From the NCBI GenBank assembly GCA_024684035.1, contig JAIKXQ010000117.1:1-64000 (forward strand): a stretch of DNA of 64,000 nucleotides. The letters are read 5' to 3'. The DNA is from Eubacterium sp. (lineage in GTDB: Bacteria > Bacillota > Clostridia > Lachnospirales > Lachnospiraceae). A program made the translations under genes and the position numbers. Of this stretch, positions 61,159 to 64,000 are shown one piece after another (within the stretch, counting starts at the first letter, position 1; each line of letters opens with the position of its first letter). The notes beneath the pieces were generated by a model, which had not been told where the DNA came from, ran no database searches, and saw only the letters and a program-made list of their open reading frames with translations.

Positions 61159-62670
61159 TCAGGATGCTGCCTGATTCGCTGTACGCTCTTTTTTCTTCCC
61201 TCCTGCAAAAACCGCGCAGAAGAATACGAAAGCCAGGAATACGCAGGCTGCTGCCATCCAGCAGGCAAGTTTCACAGTTCCCATAGGCGAGAACATATCC
61301 CAATATCCCTTCAGATAGATCAGAATAATGATCAGCGGAAGTCCGTAAGTGATATATCCCTTCAGGAAGTGTGGGAACTTCAAGCCTTTACCGGCGTCTG
61401 CTTCCGCAATAAAACCATCCCAGCCCCAGCCGTTTCTTCTTGTACAGAAAAGTACAAAGGCAAGAGATCCGAGAGGAAGCAGGTTGTTGGATACAATGAA
61501 GTCCTCCAGGTCAAGCACGGCGCTTCCCTCGCCGAGAGGTGCGAAGCCGGACCAGATGTTGTATCCCAGAACACAGGGCATACTGAGGGCGATAATCAGA
61601 ACCGCACTGATCAGCACACTCTGCTTTCTTCCCCATCCGAAGAGGTCCATATCAAAGGCGACAATATTCTCGAATACGGCCACTACCGTGGACATGGCTG
61701 CAAATGAAAGGAAGACAAAGAAAAGAGCTCCCCAGATCCGTCCTCCCGGCATCTGTGTGAACAGATTCGGGATTGTGATGAAAATCAGACTCGGACCGGC
61801 ATCCGGCTCAATATTGTAGGCAAAGCAGGCAGGAATAATAATGAAGCCCGCCATCAGCGCAACAAAAGTATCCAGAACCGTTACAGTTACCGCCTCTCCG
61901 GTAAGACTTCTGTCTTTTCCGATATACGAACCGAAAATCAGCATTGAGCCGATACCGATGGACAGCGTAAAGAAGGCCTGGCTCATGGCCGCGAAAATCA
62001 CATTTCCGATTCCCCTCTTGGCCATATCCTTGAAATTCGGAACCAGGTAGAAACTGATTCCCTCACCGGCCCCCTTCAGAAACAGGGAGTGAGCCGCAAG
62101 AACGATCATCAGCAGAAGAAGTGCAATCATCATATACTTTGTGATACGCTCAACACCCTTCTGAATACCGAAGAAGCAGACGATGAAGCCAAGAAGGCAG
62201 ACAGCAACTGTCCAGAACGCCAACTGGGAAAAATCCCCAAGCATTCCGCCGAAGTCATTTGCGATGAATTCCGGGCTGACACCGGTGAATTCTCCCCGGA
62301 TATGCTTCCAGCAATAGTTCAGCATCCAGCCTGCTACAACTGTGTAATACATCATCAGCAGATAGTTTCCCGCGATGCTGATGTATTTGAACCAGTGCCA
62401 TTTTGTCCCGGCAGGTTCAAGTGCTTCCATCGCCAGAGCTGCGCTGCGTCGGCTTCCACGTCCGATCGCAAACTCACAGACCATCACCGGAATGCCGAGA
62501 AGTACCAGGAACAGCAGATAGATCAGAATAAAGGCCGCTCCACCGTTCTGACCACAGAGATAAGGAAATTTCCATACATTTCCGATTCCGATGGCGCAAC
62601 CCGCCGACACCAGAATAAACCCTAGTCGGGAGCCAAAAGTCTCCCTTGATTTGTTCCCCTCATTTGTCAT
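61159..62670 (-). CDS. Neurotransmitter:sodium symporter (SNF) family transporter
   Basis: 503 residues, about twelve membrane helices. Helix 1 shows SAGCAIGIGNVWKFPYLCGQNGGAAF, the Na+/substrate site of LeuT-type transporters. ITKYMMIALLLLMIVLAAHSLF and FFTLSIGIGSMLIFGSYI are also conserved. It imports an amino acid with Na+; which one cannot be told. The tail is basic (GGKKKERTANQ). The degV gene lies 18 bases upstream, so the two are probably one transcript. TGGAGGAATT gives the ribosome binding site. Confidence 0.93.
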   Translation of the reverse strand: MTNEGNKSRETFGSRLGFILVSAGCAIGIGNVWKFPYLCGQNGGAAFILIYLLFLVLLGIPVMVCEFAIGRGSRRSAALAMEALEPAGTKWHWFKYISIAGNYLLMMYYTVVAGWMLNYCWKHIRGEFTGVSPEFIANDFGGMLGDFSQLAFWTVAVCLLGFIVCFFGIQKGVERITKYMMIALLLLMIVLAAHSLFLKGAGEGISFYLVPNFKDMAKRGIGNVIFAAMSQAFFTLSIGIGSMLIFGSYIGKDRSLTGEAVTVTVLDTFVALMAGFIIIPACFAYNIEPDAGPSLIFITIPNLFTQMPGGRIWGALFFVFLSFAAMSTVVAVFENIVAFDMDLFGWGRKQSVLISAVLIIALSMPCVLGYNIWSGFAPLGEGSAVLDLEDFIVSNNLLPLGSLAFVLFCTRRNGWGWDGFIAEADAGKGLKFPHFLKGYITYGLPLIIILIYLKGYWDMFSPMGTVKLACWMAAACVFLAFVFFCAVFAGGKKKERTANQAAS

Positions 62671-62688
62671 ACAACAATTCCTCCATTT

Positions 62689-63603
62689 TTAGGTTTCTTC
62701 ATCCGAAGGCAACTCCTGGATCTCCCGCTCTGCTCCCCAGAAAAACAGAGCAACTGTACCGGGGCCCGTGTGACTTCCGATAGTTGTGCCGATATCAAAA
62801 ATGCGAACCTTTCCGTCAAGCCCTGGAAATGTTTTTTCAACCAGTTCCGCCACGGCCTTCGCATCTTCCATATCCGCTGAGTGGGAAATAAAGCATTTCC
62901 CTTCATAGGCAGTTCCATGATCGGCAAGGTTCTTCATCTGATCCACCATTGCCTTGATGACCTTCCTGCGCCCGCGGATCTTGAACCTTGGAACAAGCTT
63001 ACCCTCACCGTCAACGTCGAGGAGCGGACAGATTCCCAAAAGTCCGCCGAAAAATCCGGCAGTCCGCGAAATCCTTCCTCCGCGGATATAATACTTCAGA
63101 TCCGTGGAGAAAAACCAGTGCTGCACCCTAAGCCTCATCTTCTCAGCCCAGTCCGCAGCCTCATCGAGCGATGCGCCCTGGTCTCTGAGATCCACGAGGC
63201 CATCCATAAGAAGTCCGTAACCCGAGGATGCCCCAAGAGAATCAATGACCCTGATTTTACGTTCCGGGTAATCCTCCGCCAGTTCTCTCGCCGCCTCACA
63301 GGCAGAATTGAACGTTCCGGAGATTCCGGAGCTTAATGTTACATGGAGAACATCCTTGCCCTCCTTGAGGAACGGCTCGAAATACTCCATATACTCACCG
63401 ACAGAAACCTGCGAAGTTCTCGTCATCGCCCCGTCTTCCATCGCCTTGTAAAAATCATCCATTGCCATTGACTGACCGAAGTCATCCATGTACTGCTTTC
63501 CATCCAGCTCATAGTGAAAACACACATAACGAATATCTCTCACCTGGAAGTACTCTGCGGTGAGATCCGTGGTGGAACAGCAGCTTAAAATATAATCTGA
63601 CAT
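62689..63603 (-). CDS. DegV family fatty-acid-binding protein
   Basis: 304 residues. N-terminal YILSCCSTTDLTAEYF, then MTRTSQVSVGEYMEYF, VTLSSGISGTFNSA and VIDSLGASSGYGLL contact the acyl chain. DegV proteins bind a fatty acid and, as FakB, present it to the kinase FakA. No fakA is in the window. The ATG at the MSDYIL start is preferred over one 15 bases upstream because it fits the family start. Confidence 0.9.
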   Translation of the reverse strand: MSDYILSCCSTTDLTAEYFQVRDIRYVCFHYELDGKQYMDDFGQSMAMDDFYKAMEDGAMTRTSQVSVGEYMEYFEPFLKEGKDVLHVTLSSGISGTFNSACEAARELAEDYPERKIRVIDSLGASSGYGLLMDGLVDLRDQGASLDEAADWAEKMRLRVQHWFFSTDLKYYIRGGRISRTAGFFGGLLGICPLLDVDGEGKLVPRFKIRGRRKVIKAMVDQMKNLADHGTAYEGKCFISHSADMEDAKAVAELVEKTFPGLDGKVRIFDIGTTIGSHTGPGTVALFFWGAEREIQELPSDEET

Positions 63604-63760
63604 ACGCACCCGCCTCATTTATTTGCCTATGTTTACAGTAATTCCTTAGACATTTTAGCAGATCTGTGTCTTTTCATCTACAAATTTCTTTCGTTGTATA
63701 TCAGTACAGCATCTGCAGCGGAGCATTTTTATCTTTTAGAGAACGCGGAACGCTTTCCTA

Positions 63761-63935
63761 GAACAAAGTCCGCAAGCGGACTTCGACTCCCCCAGCCCCT
63801 CACTCCTGAGGGGAGCGCCGCAGGACTTTGGCGCGCGAGCAGAATCGCAAAGCGATCTTCCCATCTGCGAGCTGCGCATCTAAGCGGAGCGTTTTGTCTC
63901 ATAGGGAATGCGAAGCAATTTCCTATGAGATAAGA
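63761..63935. repeat. Full composite palindromic repeat (~175 bp)
   Basis: GAACAAAGTCCGCAAGCGGA opens the element. A GC-rich middle follows with CTCACTCCTGAGGGGAG and AATCGCAAAGCGATCTTCCC, then TAAGCGGAGCG and the terminal palindrome GTCTCATAGGGAATGC/GCAATTTCCTATGAGAT. AAGCGGA is present twice, at 63774 and 63882. It is nearly identical, in opposite orientation, to the copy at 58107-58303 except in the palindrome arms. Confidence 0.9.
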
Positions 63936-63939
63936 TAAA

Positions 63940-63991
63940 AGGCCGCCTGCAGGTGTTTTCTCTGAGAAAGAACAATCCTGCACAGCGGCCT
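63940..63991. terminator. Hairpin at the right edge
   Basis: AGGCCGCCTGCAGG pairs with CCTGCACAGCGGCCT around a ~23-base loop, with AAAA before and TTT after. Probably the terminator of a gene beyond the window. Confidence 0.7.
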
Positions 63992-64000
63992 CTTTGCCTT

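Overview
The window looks like chromosome of an anaerobic Clostridia member, most likely a Lachnospiraceae gut or rumen bacterium. This is an inference from gene content (DUF4358 and DUF5688 proteins, DHHW/MBOAT O-acetylation genes, VanW protein, YhaM, NrdR, TrmL, MutS2, EF-P), strong GGAGG-type ribosome binding sites and roughly balanced base composition. No phage, plasmid, transposase, rRNA or CRISPR array is visible. I support 51 protein genes (one cut by the left edge) and three tRNAs (Gly-GCC, Arg-CCG, Leu-CAG). Most genes lie on the minus strand; mutS2, a two-component pair, a GH26 enzyme, a PrsW protease and an XRE regulator are on the plus strand.

Layout. 0-9 kb: RNA and envelope housekeeping (rlmD, yhaM, an HtrA-like protein lacking two catalytic residues), then mutS2, a response regulator with its histidine kinase, trmL and a HypE-like gene. 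9.7-18 kb: a VanW protein, a fructokinase, and a five-gene surface-polymer O-acetylation operon (SGNH, DUF4358, MBOAT, DHHW, SGNH with four C-terminal repeats). 18-33 kb: tRNA-Gly, nitroreductase, a second RlmD-type methyltransferase, pepT, GH26, metA, ligA, rluF, a disordered membrane protein, tRNA-Arg, a DUF5688 protein, efp, yqeG, alaA and nrdR. 33-42 kb: pspA with an SPFH protein (ydjF/ydjI-like), two membrane proteins including uppP, carAB and tRNA-Leu. 42-53 kb: a flavin reductase, a diguanylate cyclase and a TetR-headed galactoside operon (GH2, GT-B-like protein, MelB-type transporter, GH36, galK). 53-64 kb: a Na+/amino-acid symporter under a tandem glycine riboswitch, a second diguanylate cyclase, prsW, ydjG/ydjH-like genes, an XRE regulator, an SNF transporter and a DegV protein.

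How genes work together. The TetR operon would import and hydrolyse alpha- and beta-galactosides and phosphorylate galactose; galT and galE are not here. The 12-18 kb operon resembles AlgI/AlgJ-type systems that pass acetyl groups across the membrane onto surface polymers. The ydjFGHI-type membrane-stress genes are split into two blocks about 23 kb apart.

The most unusual content is non-coding. A dispersed family of palindromic repeats (core TAGGAAATTGC/GCAATTTCCTA) occurs at about a dozen intergenic loci from 18 kb onward. Its outer arms differ between copies but mostly stay complementary within a copy. Two near-complete ~175-bp composite copies lie in inverted orientation around a 5.5-kb segment, and another copy looks like a precise internal deletion between 7-bp direct repeats. 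Two further nested hairpins of about 200 nt, and a 113-nt stem-loop inserted between the glycine aptamers and their terminator, are unexplained.
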